NCBI RefSeq assembly: GCF_023898315.1
Contig: NC_064622.1
Coordinates: forward strand, 166,490,178-166,554,177
Reading direction: 5' to 3'
Origin: Schistocerca nitens
Taxonomy: Eukaryota; Arthropoda; Insecta; Orthoptera; Acrididae
DNA: 64,000 bases
A program made the position numbers and the translations under genes. Under the pieces are notes generated by a model. The model was not told the origin of the DNA and searched no databases. It saw only the letters and a list, made by a program, of their open reading frames with translations. Below are positions 23,234-35,779 of the stretch, piece by piece (position 1 is the stretch's first letter; the number at the start of each line of letters is the position of its first letter).

Positions 23234-25489
23234 ACGACGACTATTGGAGGCACCAACTTGGACACAGAGAGGATGAAGCGACAGGAAATTCTAGATTTAA
23301 AAAATCAGGAGTTGGCCATGGAGAGTTTTTGTAAATAAAAAGAAGACGGCAACCAGGTGTTGGCGTCTGGAAAAGGCTGTTCGGATGACAGACTCTAGGG
23401 ACACAAAATTATCAGTAGTGGAGTGACCCTGGTGGAAGCCACCCTGACATGGAACCAGCAGGTCACCTGAGTCCAGGGTCCAGCCCAACCGCTGACACTC
23501 AATACGATCCAGCAGCTTACGAAGAACGTTGGTGAGGCTGATAGCTATCCACATCAAGTGGGTTTTTACCGGGTTTGAGCACTGGAATGATTGTGCTCTC
23601 CCACCATTGCAATGGAAAGACGCCATCGCACCAGATCCACTTGAAGATGACGAGAGAATGTCACTTTTAGTCAGATGTGAGATTTTTAATAATCTGACTG
23701 TGGATCCAGCCTGGTCCAGGAGCTGTGCTGGGGCAATGTGCAAAGCCACTGAGGAGCTTCCACTCTGTAAATCAGGCGTTACAGGATTCACTGTGGCATG
23801 TAGTGAACGAGAGGACTTTCCCTTCCAGCCGCCGACAGTGCGAAAGGCTGGGGGGGTAATTCTCGGATGCAGAGGCTCGAGCACAGTGCTCAACAAAGGG
23901 CCAAGCAACGGCGTTTGTATTGGTAGATAACATGCCATTTATGTTAACACCGGGAACACCTGTTGGGATCTGGTACCCGAAAATATGTTTGATCTTTGCC
24001 CAGACTTAGGAAGGTGACCTAGGGAACCCAATCGTCGAGACTTATCTCTCCCAGCACTCCTGCTGCCATAATTTGATAAACTGGCGAACACGAGCACAGA
24101 GCCATTTAAAGGCTATGAGGTGCTCCAGGGAAGGATGCCGCTGCAGAACTCGCCGATGCTCCTTTGCTTCAGCGACTTCCGGCTACCACCAAGGGACTCT
24201 TTCACCGGGGGCACCCTAAAGAGTGAGGGATCGTGTTATCTGCCACAGAAACGATTGTTATAGTCACTTGCTCAACCATCACATCGATTTTCCAGTGTGG
24301 GGGAGATTCTATGGTGAAAGCAGAGATGAAAGTTCCCCAGACCACCTTCTTTAAAGCCCATCTGGGCAGGCGTCCGTGGGCCTGATGCCAGTGCAGTGAC
24401 ACACAGGTCGCAATGTGCTCTTCGGTGGATAGAAGGGAGAGTCCTGGGCTCCAAATTGATAAATCAATGGCCGAGTAACTACCTCAAGCCACACTGAAAT
24501 GTGTAGTGGCTGCAGTGTTTAAGAGGCAGAGGTCGAACTGAGACAGTAAAGTTTAGACATCTCTGCCTCAGCCAGTAAGCACGGTGCCACCCCACAAGGG
24601 GTTATGGGCATTAAAATCTCCTAAAAGAAGGAACGGTTTAGGGAGTTGATTAATCAGTGCAGTTAATACATTCAGGGATACTACACCATCTGGATGAAGA
24701 TATACATTGCAGACACTAATTTCCTGTGTCTTCCTTATTCTGACAGCCATAGCTTCAAGAGGGGTTTGAAGGGGCAGAGTTTCACAATAGACAGAGTTTA
24801 GGACATAACGCAAACTCCACCGGACACTCAATACAGTCACTATATTTCCTGTAGTATCCCTTACAGCCGCAGAGAGCAGGGGTCCGCATTGCCGGGAACT
24901 GGGTTTCCTGAAGGGCAATGTAGAAAGCAGGTGTAAAGCTTAACAGTTGCCGCAGCTCAGCCAGGCAGTGGAAAAAACCGCCGCAATTCCACTGGAGGAG
25001 GATGCCATTATGAGACTGGGAACCCATGGAACATTCAATGAGGCAGTTTACACCTCAGGGTCACCTGCTGCCACCGACTTTTTGCCTGAGCAGTCTATAT
25101 CCATTTTATCTGAGGGTCCGGAGAGATCTAGATTCTCAGCGGACACCAAAATCTCCATCTCATCGGCAGATGCAGAGCTTGGAGGTAGTGTTGGTGTGGG
25201 TGCCACCGTAATTCCCTTGGTCTTGGAGACCTTTTTGAATTTCTCTCTCTGTTCCTTGGGTTTCCCTGGCTGGGAGGACTTCACTGATTCAGTCTCCGGG
25301 ACTGAGGATGAGCGTGAAGCCCTGCGACCAGCTGCTTTAGGGCTCTTCAGCCACTGGTGGGTGTCATCTTTGCCACTAACAGAGTCCTGGGAAGGGAGTG
25401 ACCCAAGGGATCTCTTCCTAGCGAGAGCAGCCAAAGAAGTTTTACGCTTCTCCAGCTTAGAAGTGAGGGCGGACAGCCCCAATGGTTAA

Positions 25490-26125
25490 GAGGGCAGTTT
25501 TTTCTTGGTTTTTAGGGCGCACAACTACAGTGGTCATTAGCGCCCAGACAATTATGAATGCACTGCGAGGCACAATGTTAAAACAGCAACTAAAAAGGAC
25601 AACACTATAAAAGGCACATAAACAGGCAAGGGATTAAAAGAAAACAGCATAATCAAATGTCCTTAGACAGGTTTGTCAAGTTGATAAAATGAATGCGAGC
25701 AGCTGCTCCCGGGTCATCCACTGAAATTTCATCCAGAGTACATGTGCAGTGTATTAAAATTCGAACAGGACGTTAAAATGTGGCGTACCGTCAGCAATTG
25801 CCCGCATGGGCAGAACGGCACCAGCGCAGCCACCAGCAGATGGCTGTGGCTGAACCGGCAGTGTCCAATCCATAACAGGGCCAAAATTACCTCCTCCCGC
25901 CGGGAAGGGCGTGAAGAGGTCGTCCAAGCCGTGGGTAGAGGTTTCAAGGCCCGAAGCTTGTTTTCAGTAAGTGTAGAGCAATCGGCACGCCACAGCGATA
26001 AAATGAGCTGACAAATGACCCTGCTAAAATCAGATGAAGGCACACAACAAGAAGCTGTCTGAGGCTCAGAGGTGACTGGGGTTGGTGGAGCTGATGGGTC
26101 TGTGTCTGTGTATGATGCCCAGACG
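25490..26125 (-). mobile_element. 3' end of another I-clade LINE inserted in copy 1 ORF1
   Basis: The minus-strand reading of copy 1 ORF1 (SVTITPHKSINIV) passes at about 26125 into an unrelated I-clade C-terminus: LLWIGHCRFSHSHLLVAA then FCPCGQLLTVRHIL. This is the post-RNase H zinc-type motif of a different LINE family. Its 3' UTR follows to about 25490 (TTTTTTCTTGGTTTTTAGGG). It is 5'-truncated and in the same orientation as its host. Much of copy 1 ORF1 is missing around it. Confidence 0.65.
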
Positions 26126-27405
26126 ATATTTATGCTCTTATGGGGCGTGATGGTTACAGAAACATCCCCCAGCTTGTTACAAGCCAGTAACGCCCATGAC
26201 TGGGCAGAGGATGCTGTTTTGATCAAAACTGACCTAGATCTCATTTTGTACAAGCCTTCCACCTCTCCAAACTTGTCTCTAAATGCTCAACAAAAGACTG
26301 AGGCTTCATGGCGATGGAAGATTCCCCATCAGCTCTCTAACATACAAGGTACCAGGGCGAATAAGAGCCGCTGCCATCCTTAGCCCGACGTTCCTCCCAT
26401 GGTGTGGCCAGGGAGGGGAACAATTTTGGGTCATCCTTCTGTGCATTGAATTGAGTCTGAACACTTAGAGACTGCTGGTGTTTGACCACCTGCAAGAGGT
26501 GATGTACTATGCTTCATCGTGTGTCACCCACCCTGATGCCACCCACTCCGACTAGGGGCCCTCCCCATGGGCGCCACCCAGCCGCAGCAGAGGCTACCTC
26601 GCAGGATGGCCATTGCCGGGGAGTCTCGATGCCTCAGGGGGATGCGCATCTACCCCTTGGCATACATAGGGATTTAACGGCGTAGGCATCAGCAGGGCAA
26701 TCCCTGTGTGATCAGGAGGCTACAACCAACAGGTTACATAGTGGCCCCACCACAACGGACTGGCTAATGTTCTGGATACCAGGTACAACCAAGCAAACAA
26801 GTCCATTATCACCATCAGTGTAGAAAACTATACTGCACAGTTGATGGACAAATACACACCCATGATGATGACCTTGCCCAACAGTTGGAGAATGAGCAGA
26901 AGTGCTGATCCACGTCGACTAAGGATGTGATAGGTCTCGGCGCATGATGGACACAATGCAGCATGTATGGTGCCCTTCCCCAATCAGCTTGCTCTTCAGG
27001 AAAATTTTGAAAAATGGAAGTCGAACCCTACAGGGGACCATTACAAAGGCCGAAACGTGTAAGACTCCTTTTAGTCGCCTCTTACGACAGGCAAGAATAC
27101 CTCGGGCCTAGGTTGGTTTGTGGGATTAAAGGGACCAGACTGGGACGGTCATCAGTCCCTTTTTCCAAAAAAAATTAAAACCACCCAAAGAGAATAAAAA
27201 CGAACAACAGGAAAGACGTCAGACAACACAGGACAAGAAATACTCCGACAGAGATCAGACAAAACAAATTAAAATCACAGAGTGTGACGGTGGTTGGCCG
27301 ACCATAGAAAAAAAAGGAAAAGCCAACCACCGGGAAACACATTAAAAACGCAGACTAAATCGTAGGCCAAAGGCCAGAATCAACACAAAAGGACATAACA
27401 AACAC

Positions 27406-30400
27406 TCAGATGAGACGATAAAAACCCCCTGCCCGAATAAAACGTAAAACTAAGCCAGCCATAGCAGGGTCATCAGATAAAAGGGCAGGGAGCGTATCAG
27501 GCAGCGCAAAGGTCTGCCTGAGCACAGCTAAAAGCGGACACTCCAATAAAATGTGGACCACAGATAAAACGGAGCCGCAGCGACACAGAGCTGGGTCCTC
27601 ACGGCTCAATAAGTGGCCGTGCGTCAGCCGAGTGTGCCCAATGCGCAGTCGGCAGAGGACGACAGACTCCTTGCAAGACACACACAAGGAGTGCCACACA
27701 GTCGTCGTCTCCTTGACGGTGGTCAGACCGTACCATTCAGCGTCCCAAAGCGAGGAAATGTGTCGGCAGAGGACTGCCCTCAAATCAGTCTCCGGGAGGC
27801 CAATGTCCAGAGATGGTGTACTGGTGGCCTCTTTCGCCAGGCTGTCAACATTTTCATTTCCGGGTATCCCAACATGGCCCGGGGTCCAAACAAAGACCAC
27901 AGAGCGGCCGCAACGCGCAAGAGTATACAGGGACTCCTGGATAGCCATCACCAGACGAGAACGAGGACAACACTGGTCGAGAGCTCGTAAACCGCTCAGG
28001 GAATCGTTACAGATCATGAAGGACTCACCTGAGCAGGAGCGGATATACTCTAGGGTACGAAAGATGGCGACCAGCTCAGCAGTGTAAATGCTGCAGCCAG
28101 CCGGCAATGAACATCGTACGGAATGGTCCCCTAGAGTAAGCGCATAACCGACACGACCAGCAACCATCGAGCCGTCAGTGTACGCAATGCCAGAGCCCTG
28201 ATACATTGCAAGGAGGGAATGAAAGTGGCGGCGGAAGGCCTCCGGAGGGACTGAGTCCTTCGGGCCCTGTGCCAATTCCAGCTGAAGGCAAGGGCGAGGC
28301 ACACACCATGGGGGTGTACGCAGAGGTGCCCGGAAAGGAGGCGGAAGAGATAAAGCCCCAAGCCCGGAGAGAAGGTCTCTGACGCGGACCGCGATCGTAC
28401 AACATTACCGGGGCCGACGTTCTGGCAGATGGGCGACCTATCGCGGGAACAGGAGAAGACAGTTTGGATGCCGGGGCAAGCTAAAAACATGGGCAGCATA
28501 AGCGGCCAATAAATTTTGGCGCCTAAACCGCAATGGAGGGACACCTGCCTCCGCAAGTATGCTGTCCACTGGGCTGGTCCGGAAAGCACCAGTGGCAAGG
28601 CGTATGCTGCTGTGTAGGATTGGGTTCAGTACCCACAGCGCAGATGGGGATGCTGAGAGATAAGCCAGGCTCCAATAATCCAGACGAGATTGGATTAACG
28701 CCTGGTAGAGCCGTAACAGGGTAGATCGGTCGGTGCCCCAGCGGGTGTGGCTCAAGCATCTCAGAGCATTTAGATGCCGCCAACACGCCTGTTTAAGCTG
28801 CTGAATATGAGGCAGCCAAGACAGCCGGGCATCAAAAATTACACCCAAAAACCTGTGGGTCTCCACCACAGCAAGGAGTTCGTCGGCAAGATAAAGCCGT
28901 GGCTCAGGATGGCCTGTTCGGCACCGGCAGAAATGCATAATGCGGGTCTTGGCAGCCGAAAACTGAAAACCATGCGCTACAGCCCAAGACTGCGCCTTGC
29001 GGATAGTGCCCTGTAGCTGACCAACAGCTGCAATGCCAGTAGAGCTGTAGTAAAAGCAGAAGTCGTCAGCATACAGGGAAGCGGAGACAGAATTTCCCAC
29101 CGCTGCAGCGAGCCCATTTATTGCGATTAAAAACAGACAGACACTGAGGACAGATCCCTGTGGTACCCCGTTCTCCTGGACTCGGGAGGAACTATGAGAG
29201 GTCGTGACTTGCACACAGAAGGTACAATACGACAAAATTTCGGATATAGATCGGCAGAGGGCCCCGAAGACCCAATCCATGAAGCGTAGAAAGTATGTGA
29301 TGACGCCATGTCGTATCGTATGCCTTCCGTATGTCGAAAAATACAGCGACCAGGTGCTGACGGCGGGCAAAGGCAGTACGGATGGCCGACTCCAGACTCA
29401 CCAGATTGTCGGTGGCGGAGCGGCCTTTACGGAACCCACCCTAAGACGGAGCCAGAAGGCCCCAAGACTCCAGTACCCAATTCAAGCGCCGGCTCACTAT
29501 CCGTTCAAGAAGCTTGCAAAGAACGTTGGTGAGGCTAATGGGGCAGTAGCTGTCCACCTCCAAAGGGCTCTTGCCCGGTTTCAAAACGGGGATGACAATG
29601 CTTTCCCGCCATTGCGACGGAAACTCACCCTCGACCCAGAGACGGATGTAAAGGTCGAGGAGGCGTCACTTGCAGTCTACTGAAAGGTGTTTCAGCATCT
29701 GACAGTGGATGCGATCTGGCCCAGGAGCGGTATCAGGGCAAGCGTCAAGGACACTTTGAAATTCCCACTCACTGAATGGAGCATTGTAGGATTCAGAATG
29801 GTGGGTGCGAAAAGAAAGGCTCCGACGTTCCATCCGCTCTTTAATGGAGCGGAAGGCTAGTGGGTAATTGGAAGAAGCGGAACTAAGAGCAAAATGCTCT
29901 GCCAAGCTGTTGGCAATTTCGTCGTAGTCTGTACAAACTGCTCCATTCAGTGAGAGCGCAGGGACGCTGACAGGGGTCCGATAGCCGTAGAGGCGTCGGA
30001 TCTTGGCCCAGACCTAAGGTGATGAGGTGTTCAATGCAGGGATGTCACTTGTGACGCTGGAGCGCCCGCCGGCGATCTTTAATCGCTGCAGCGATCTCAG
30101 GCGACCACCAAGGCACAGTACACCGCCGAGGGGACCCAGAAGAACGGGGAATGGTAGATTTGGCGGCAGTAACGATGCCGGTGGTGACCGATTGAACCAC
30201 CGCATCAATGTCATCACTAGAGAGAGGCTCAATAGCGGCAGTGGAGGAAAACAAGTCCCAGTCAGCCTTATTCATAGCCCACCTGCAAGGGCGCAGAGAA
30301 GACTGACGCTGTGGCAGTGACAGAAAGATCGGAAAGTGGTCACTACCACACAGGTCGTCATGCACTCTCCATTGGACAGACGGTAAGAGGCTAGGGCTGC

Positions 30401-30936
30401 AGATCGAAAGGTCGATGGCGGAGTACGCGCCATGCGCCACGCTAAAGTGTGTGGAGGAACCATCATTTAAAAGCGAAAGATCAAGCTGTGCTGCTCAATG
30501 GTGGCGCCTCGACCTGTCGCCACTGACCCACCCCTCAGAGGGTTATGGGCGTTGAAGTCGCCCAGTAACAAGAAAGGTGGCGGCAATTGGGCTATCAGAG
30601 CAACCAGGACATGCTGCGCAACAGCACCATCCGGTGGAAGGTAAAGACTGCAGACGGTAACAGCCTGTGGCGTCCACACCCGAACAGCGACAGCCTCTAA
30701 AGCTGTTTGTGAATAGAGTTAAGGACATATATGCAGACGCCACCAGACACCCTTTCATAAGCTGCCCGGTTCTTATAATAACCCTGATAGCCACGGAGGG
30801 CGGGGGTTCGCATTGCTGGAAACCAAGTTTCCTGAATAGCAATGCAGAAGAAAGGGTGAAGGCTGATAAGTTGTCGGAGCTCAGCTAGATGATGGAAGAA
30901 ACCGCTACAGTTCCACTGGAGGATGGTATTGTCCAT
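27406..30936 (-). pseudogene. I-clade LINE ORF2 (endonuclease, RT, RNase H), copy 2
   Basis: It begins MDNTILQWNCSGFFHHLAEL at 30936, 30 bases after the ORF1 stop. The endonuclease has FCIAIQETWFPA, LLLGDFNAHNPLRGGS and CGSDHFPIFLSLP. The reverse transcriptase motif A is VAVFFDIRKAYDTTWRHHIL (about 29340), motif B is NGVPQGSVLSVCLFLIAING and the catalytic motif is YADDFCFYY (about 28990). RNase H is an intact 298-codon frame at 27406-28302, with the acidic residues in AYTDGSM, YTAELVAI, ICNDSLSG and NENVDSLAKEA. A His/Cys tail follows (LCRCGSVLSVVHILLECP). Frameshifts lie near 30715 and 30485, and more breaks occur between 30040 and 29400. Confidence 0.87.
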
Positions 30937-30967
30937 GTCTGAGGCGTGACGGGACTTTGAAGGCAGA

Positions 30968-32459
30968 TTACGCCACTGGGTCACCTGCTGCCTCCAATTG
31001 AGCACCGGTGCTAGCGCTATCCATGGCGTCTGAGGGACCGGCAAGATCGAGGTCCTCAGCAGACGCCAGAATCTCCACCTCGTCCTCAGACGCAGAGCTG
31101 GAAGGTTGCGGTGGGGTGGATGCCACCACGAGTTCCTTGGGCTTAGAGCTCTTCTTCTTGGATTTCTCACACTGCTCCTTGGGTTTAACTGGCTGGGAGG
31201 GCTTCACCGATTTAGTCTCCGGGACTGAGGAGGATCGTGAAGCCCTACGACCAGCGGATTGTGGGCACTTACGCAACTGTCGATCGTCAACCTTCCCGCT
31301 GGTGGAAACCTGGGAGGGGAGGGACCCAAGGGACCCCTTGCGAGGGTGAAAAGCCGAAGAAGTTGGACACTTCTCCGGCTTAGAAGCGGGGACGGACGTC
31401 CCCGATGGGTGGGATGGTGTTGCTCCTGAGGTAGGTGGCGCAGGAGCAACCCGGTGGGTAGAGCCCCCCACTGGCAAGGGGGCAGGAGGAGTTTTACTAC
31501 TCGTCGATCCGGCCGGAAGTCGAGAAACTGATGGGGCTAGCACAGGTGTTGTTGCAGCAGCGTAGGAAGATGTCATTCTCACAGGATGTAATCGGTCTTA
31601 TTTCCTTTTGGCCTCAGTATAGGTCAGTCGGTCCAGGGTCTTATATTCCATGATTTTGCACTCTTTCTGGAAGATTCTGCAGTCTGGCGAGTAAGGTGAA
31701 TGGTGCTCCCCGCAGTTGACACAGATGGGAGGCAGGGCACATAGAGTATCGGGATGAGATGGGCGTCCGCAATCTCGACATGTGAGGCTGGAAGTGCAGC
31801 GGGAAGACACATGGCCGAACTTCCAGCACCGCATCGGGGGAGGGATATAGGGCTTGACGTCACATCGGTAGACCATCACCTTGACCTTTTCCGGTAACGT
31901 ATCACCCTCGAAGGCCAAGATGAAGGCACCGGTAGCAATCTGATTTTCCTTCGGACCCCAATGAACGCGCCGGACGAAATGTACACCTCGGCGCTCTAAG
32001 TTGGCGCGCAGCTCGTCATCAGACTGCAAAAGAAGGTCCTTATGGTAAATAACTCCCTGGACCATATTTAAACTCTTATGGGGTGTGATCGTAACAGCAA
32101 CATCCCCCAACTTGTCACAAGCAAGTAACCGTCGTGACTTGGCAGAGGATGCCGTTTGTATCAGGACCGATCCAGAGTGCATTTTGGACAAGCCCTCCAC
32201 CTCCCCAAACTTGTCCTCTAAATGCTCGACGAAGAACTGAGGCTTTGTGGAGAGAAAAAGACTCCCCATCAGCTCTCGTACAAACTAAGAATCGGGGCGA
32301 ATAACTGCTACTGCCATCCTGAGACTTGCGTTCTACCCACGGTGTGGCCAGGGAGGGGAACGTTTTCGGATCGTACTTCTGAGCGTTAAATTGAGCCCGA
32401 AAACGCTTAGAGACTGCTGGCGGCTGGCCAGCAGCGAGAGACGATGTACCACGCTTCAT
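30968..32459 (-). pseudogene. I-clade LINE ORF1 (gag-like, zinc knuckles), copy 2
   Basis: The nucleic-acid chaperone protein of the LINE, about 500 residues. It starts MKRGTSSLAAGQPPAV at 32459. An RRM-like middle follows (KFGEVEGLSKMHSG, then LGDVAVTITPHKSLNMVQ, then GVHFVRRVHWGPKENQIATG). Next come CCHC-type knuckles (CWKFGHVSSRC, then CRDCGRPSHPDTLC, then CVNCGEHHSPYSPDC). The tail is Ser/Pro/Lys-rich and ends EAAGDPVA at 30968. Two defects are seen: a frameshift near 32240, between ADGESFSL and KPQFFVEHLED, and an in-frame TAA at 31598-31600 after YTEAKRK. The tail stays open in the same frame beyond that TAA, so the stop is recent. Confidence 0.85.
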
Positions 32460-33069
32460 TGCGGGTCATCCGCCCTGATGCCACCTAGTCCGACCAAGGG
32501 CCCTCCCCACGGGCGCCACCCAGCCACAGCAAAGGCCACCTGGCAGGATGGCCATTGCTGGGAGTCCCGATGCCCCAGGGAGATGGGCATCTACTCCTTG
32601 GCATACGTGGGGAGTTAACGGCGCAGGCATCAGTAGAGCGATCCCTGTGTTGTCAGGGGGCTACAACCAACAGGGTACATGGCGGCCCCACCACAACGGA
32701 CTGGCTACCGTGCTGGATGTTAGGTAACATGTGGTCCATGGTCGCCGTCAGTGCAGAAAGAGGCACTGCAGAGTGCAAGGTGTAAACAGCACGAAGGAAC
32801 GTAGTCATGCCCAAGAGATGGAGAGCGGGCAGGACTGCAATTGAACGGCGAATAAGCTGGCGAAAGGTCTGATCGCAAGATGGACACAATGCACCTAGCA
32901 AGGCACCCTTTCCCAATTGGCTCGCTCTTCGGAAAATTTTGAGAGATGGAGGTCAAGCCCAACAGGTGACCATCACATAACGCTGAAACGTGTGAGACTC
33001 CTTTTAGTTGCCTCATACGACAGGCAGGAATACCGCGGGCCTATTCTAACCCCAGGACCCGCAGGGGGT

Positions 33070-33526
33070 GCTCACACTGTACTATGTCTGATTTAGTGGT
33101 ATAATACTTTTTCTGGTTCTGAGTAAGAAGCGAGCCACAATTTGTACAAAGCCAACTGACTTAGAAGACCCCATTCAAATACTGATATATTCCACATCTT
33201 AGCAAGTGCTGACATACTCTGACCAAGTCTGTAGGAAGTAACCCCAATTAATTAAATGCTCATGGGAAAGTAAAAGATTATAAAATTACTCAATATTAAA
33301 AAATACAGGGTGTATCAAAAAGCATCATACAATTTTTTAAAAAGTCAGAACTATTATGTTATTTGAGAAGTGCAAGAACAACATACTGCTAGAAAGAGCA
33401 AACACTCGAGTTTTACAGGGTTCCTGCTAGATAGCAGCAGTGTGCACCCACTCCAGTTCTATAAAATGGTGTTGGGACAACACAAAGAGTTTTGTGTTCT
33501 ACATTTTGCGCAGTACAGATCAGTAG
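33070..33526. repeat. Flank F1, duplicated at 40894-41238
   Basis: Starting with TGCTCACACTGTACTATGTC just outside the 5' end of copy 2, this stretch matches 40894-41238 at roughly 94 percent by eye over the first 220 bases. It matches again over ATAGCAGCAGTGTGCACCCA to the CAGTAG at 33526. The second location lacks about 120 internal bases (around 33285-33407), including the left end of the mariner-like element at 33306. Confidence 0.8.
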
Positions 33527-34680
33527 TAACTATTCAGCACGTATGGTGGGGATCCTGCTACAACACAGGGAATTAGACAAGGCCATGAACAATTCGGAGA
33601 AACAGGTGGTTTGTGTAAAGGCAAATCACTGCACTGCCCCCGAGTGTCTGACAGATGTTGAACGCATCCACCATAGTTTCACAAGGAGCCTGCAGAAATC
33701 CATCCACCTTGTAGCTCGACAGCTCAACATGAACCCCCGATGTCTGTCTGGTGTGTGTTGCATTGTCTTTTACACATGAAGCCATACAAAACTCAGCTAC
33801 TACAAGCTCTTTGTGAAGGTGGCCAACAACATGTGGAGTTCTGTAATTTTGTTCTTGGCAAGATGGAGGATGACAGTTTCTTCCACACGTAAGTGTTTAG
33901 TGACGAGGCAACATTCCATTTAAATGGAAAGGTGAACTGTAAATGTGAGAATATGGGGTACAGAAAAACCACACGAAGTTATATAACATGAGAGGAACTC
34001 TCCAAAATTTAATGGGTTTTGTGCAGATTCATGGGAAAACATGTATGCTACACTTTTCTTTGCCGAGAATACTGTTACGCAAAGCACACATCTTGATATG
34101 CATGAGAACTTCCTTTTCCCACAGTTGGAGACTGATTCTAACGACTTCATTTACTAACAGGATGGGGCACTGCCACACTGGCACCTGGAAGTGCGGGAAT
34201 TTTTAAATCTAATGATTACTGTTTAAATCAAAAGCTTACTGAACGATGGATTGGTCGCACTGGATCATACGATTCAGCCTTACATTACTGGCCTCCAAGG
34301 TCATTGGACCTGACTGTATGTGATTATTTCTTGTGGGGATTATAAAAGATTGTTTATTAGCCTCTGTTACCAACAATGAGTGAACTGACATCATATAACA
34401 GCAGCTGTGGAAGCTGCAATTAAAGACATTCTTGCTGCAGTGTGGGAACAATTTGAATATCGCATTTACATAAGTGGTGCATCTCGAGGGGGGTCATATT
34501 AAACACCCATTTGAGGAGATTTGGGGAGGGGGCGGGGGGGGGGGGGGGGGGAGGGAGGGACAGACACGACTGCGACCTTTTGAGTTTCCCGTTTACCAAA
34601 AAATGAAATTCACTGTGTATGTTTATTAGTTTCAGAAATACAGACATGCCAAATCTGATGGTTTTTCTTAATACAGCCTG
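33306..34680 (+). mobile_element. Tc1/mariner-superfamily element, heavily decayed
   Basis: The left end CAGGGTGTATCAAAAAGCA and the reverse complement of the right end, CAGGCTGTATTAAGAAAAA, form imperfect inverted repeats. TA dinucleotides flank at 33304-33305 and 34681-34682. Plus-strand frames give a helix-turn-helix part (KSIHLVARQLNMNPR) and catalytic signatures VFSDEATFHLNGKVN, QDGALPHWHLEVREFLN and SLDLTVCDYFLWG. These signatures are of the insect mariner-like type ending in a third Asp. Many stops and frame changes separate them. An 18-base G run lies near the 3' end. Confidence 0.75.
34534..34551 (+). repeat. G18 homopolymer
   Basis: A run of 18 G within a longer G-rich tract (about 34521-34560) near the 3' end of the mariner-like element. 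Confidence 0.9.
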
Positions 34681-34682
34681 TA

Positions 34683-35779
34683 TAACAGGACAGAAAATAA
34701 AATCAACTCACCAAGGAATGGAAAAAAGGGGGTTGGAGAGGGAGGGGATTGGAGAGGGAGGGGGACGGGGAAATGTGCAAGGTTCCAGAGCCAGTAGCTC
34801 CTTTTTCTAACTGAATGTTTGAGAGAGAAAGAAAAAGTATGAAAGAAAAGGGTTAGTGAGTGAGGGTTAGGAAATAAGAAGAGATACAGAAAAGCTGCCT
34901 AGAATGTTGAGTCAGGAGTTAGTTACTGGACAGGATTTGAACGAGACTCGATTGCTGGAGATTGCACTGGACAAGATTTTAACAACCAATAACTTAAAGG
35001 TAGAAGCAAGGCAAAAATTACTGGGGCGGGGGGCTGTAAGAACAGAAAGCTTAACTCATATAATGGTAGACTGTCACTGGACAACTGCAGTAACACACAT
35101 GCAGTTGTACCACAATTTCTGGCAACCAGGAGCCCATAGCTGCCTTCCCTGTGGACATTGTCAGGCTGCTTCAGGATTTTGAGTACATCTATTTTTTTGT
35201 GTGCACATTCATTGCTGTTTTGTCAGTTCTTATGTTTCTTGAAACACCATAGTCTGCCCTAAGTCACTAGCCTCTATCTGGTGTGATGCCATAACCAAAT
35301 GTACTGCTCATGCTCTGCAACATAAGTGCTAACACACCTTCCAATTTCCCAACGCAGCAGACAATAACAATCCCTCCCATACAGTATCTCATATGCGACT
35401 GTAGTGTTTAGGCCTTTTATTGCGTCATATCAAGTTTCAAGAATCAAGAGTACTGGCAGGCAGCCATAGAGGCATACACAAGAAATAACAGTGGGCATCA
35501 AAATCCGGAATAAACATGATAACATCAACAGGGAATATTGCTACAGGCTCCTGGCTGCTGACAATCCCAGTACAATGGGTGCTTGTGATCAAATGGCAGT
35601 GGTTGGCTGAAGAAACAGTGTATAGACAACTGGTGTTATCTTTCTGCTACTAACAACAGGAAAAAAGTCCTGACCCCAAAAGCTTGCTGCTGACTCTTAG
35701 CAGGTTACCGATTACCAGCAAGCCGTGCAACCCACTATTAGTAAGTCACATATCCCCTCCCCCTCTCTCCTTATACTGT
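34683..35779. other. Gene-free stretch, partly purine-rich
   Basis: There is a purine-rich G/A tract at about 34715-34890 on the plus strand. Otherwise no coding signal, and no element that I could identify with confidence. Confidence 0.4.

Larger units (their letters stand above)
21236..27110 (-). mobile_element. I-clade LINE, copy 1 (older subfamily)
   Basis: The element runs right to left. The 5' UTR is at 26518-27110. The start of ORF1, a gag-like protein, is near 26517. ORF1 is cut by another LINE end at 25490-26125, and its C-terminal part is at 25048-25482 (SRSSSVPETESVKSSQPGK). The endonuclease is at 24568-25027 (LLQWNCGGFFHCLAELRQLL and LLLGDFNAHNPLWGG). Reverse transcriptase traces are at 22700-23940, and the RNase H domain with a C-terminal zinc motif is at 21571-22250 (TAELVAISRAPEHIRS). 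The 3' end is near 21236 (GGTTGGCTGGTTGGTTTAAA). Many frameshifts make it older than copy 2. Its last ~25 bases of 5' end are absent where copy 2 begins. Confidence 0.85.
27111..33068 (-). mobile_element. I-clade LINE, copy 2 (younger, near full length)
   Basis: The best-preserved LINE of the window, about 5.96 kb, reading right to left. It has a 5' UTR of about 600 bases (32460-33068), ORF1 (32459-30968), ORF2 from 30936, and a 3' UTR down to GGTTGGTTTGTGGGATTAAA at 27111. The order gag-like zinc knuckles, apurinic endonuclease, reverse transcriptase and RNase H defines the I clade. Its 3' end touches the 5' end of copy 1 without any spacer. The 5' end carries the motif CGTATGAGGCAACTAAAAGG that the other copies also have in diverged form. 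Confidence 0.9.

Noticed and set aside
27061-33068. Telomere-like head-to-tail LINE array
   Set aside because: Only two copies abut, of different subfamilies, and insertion of one into the tip of the other explains it; no TTAGG repeats are present.
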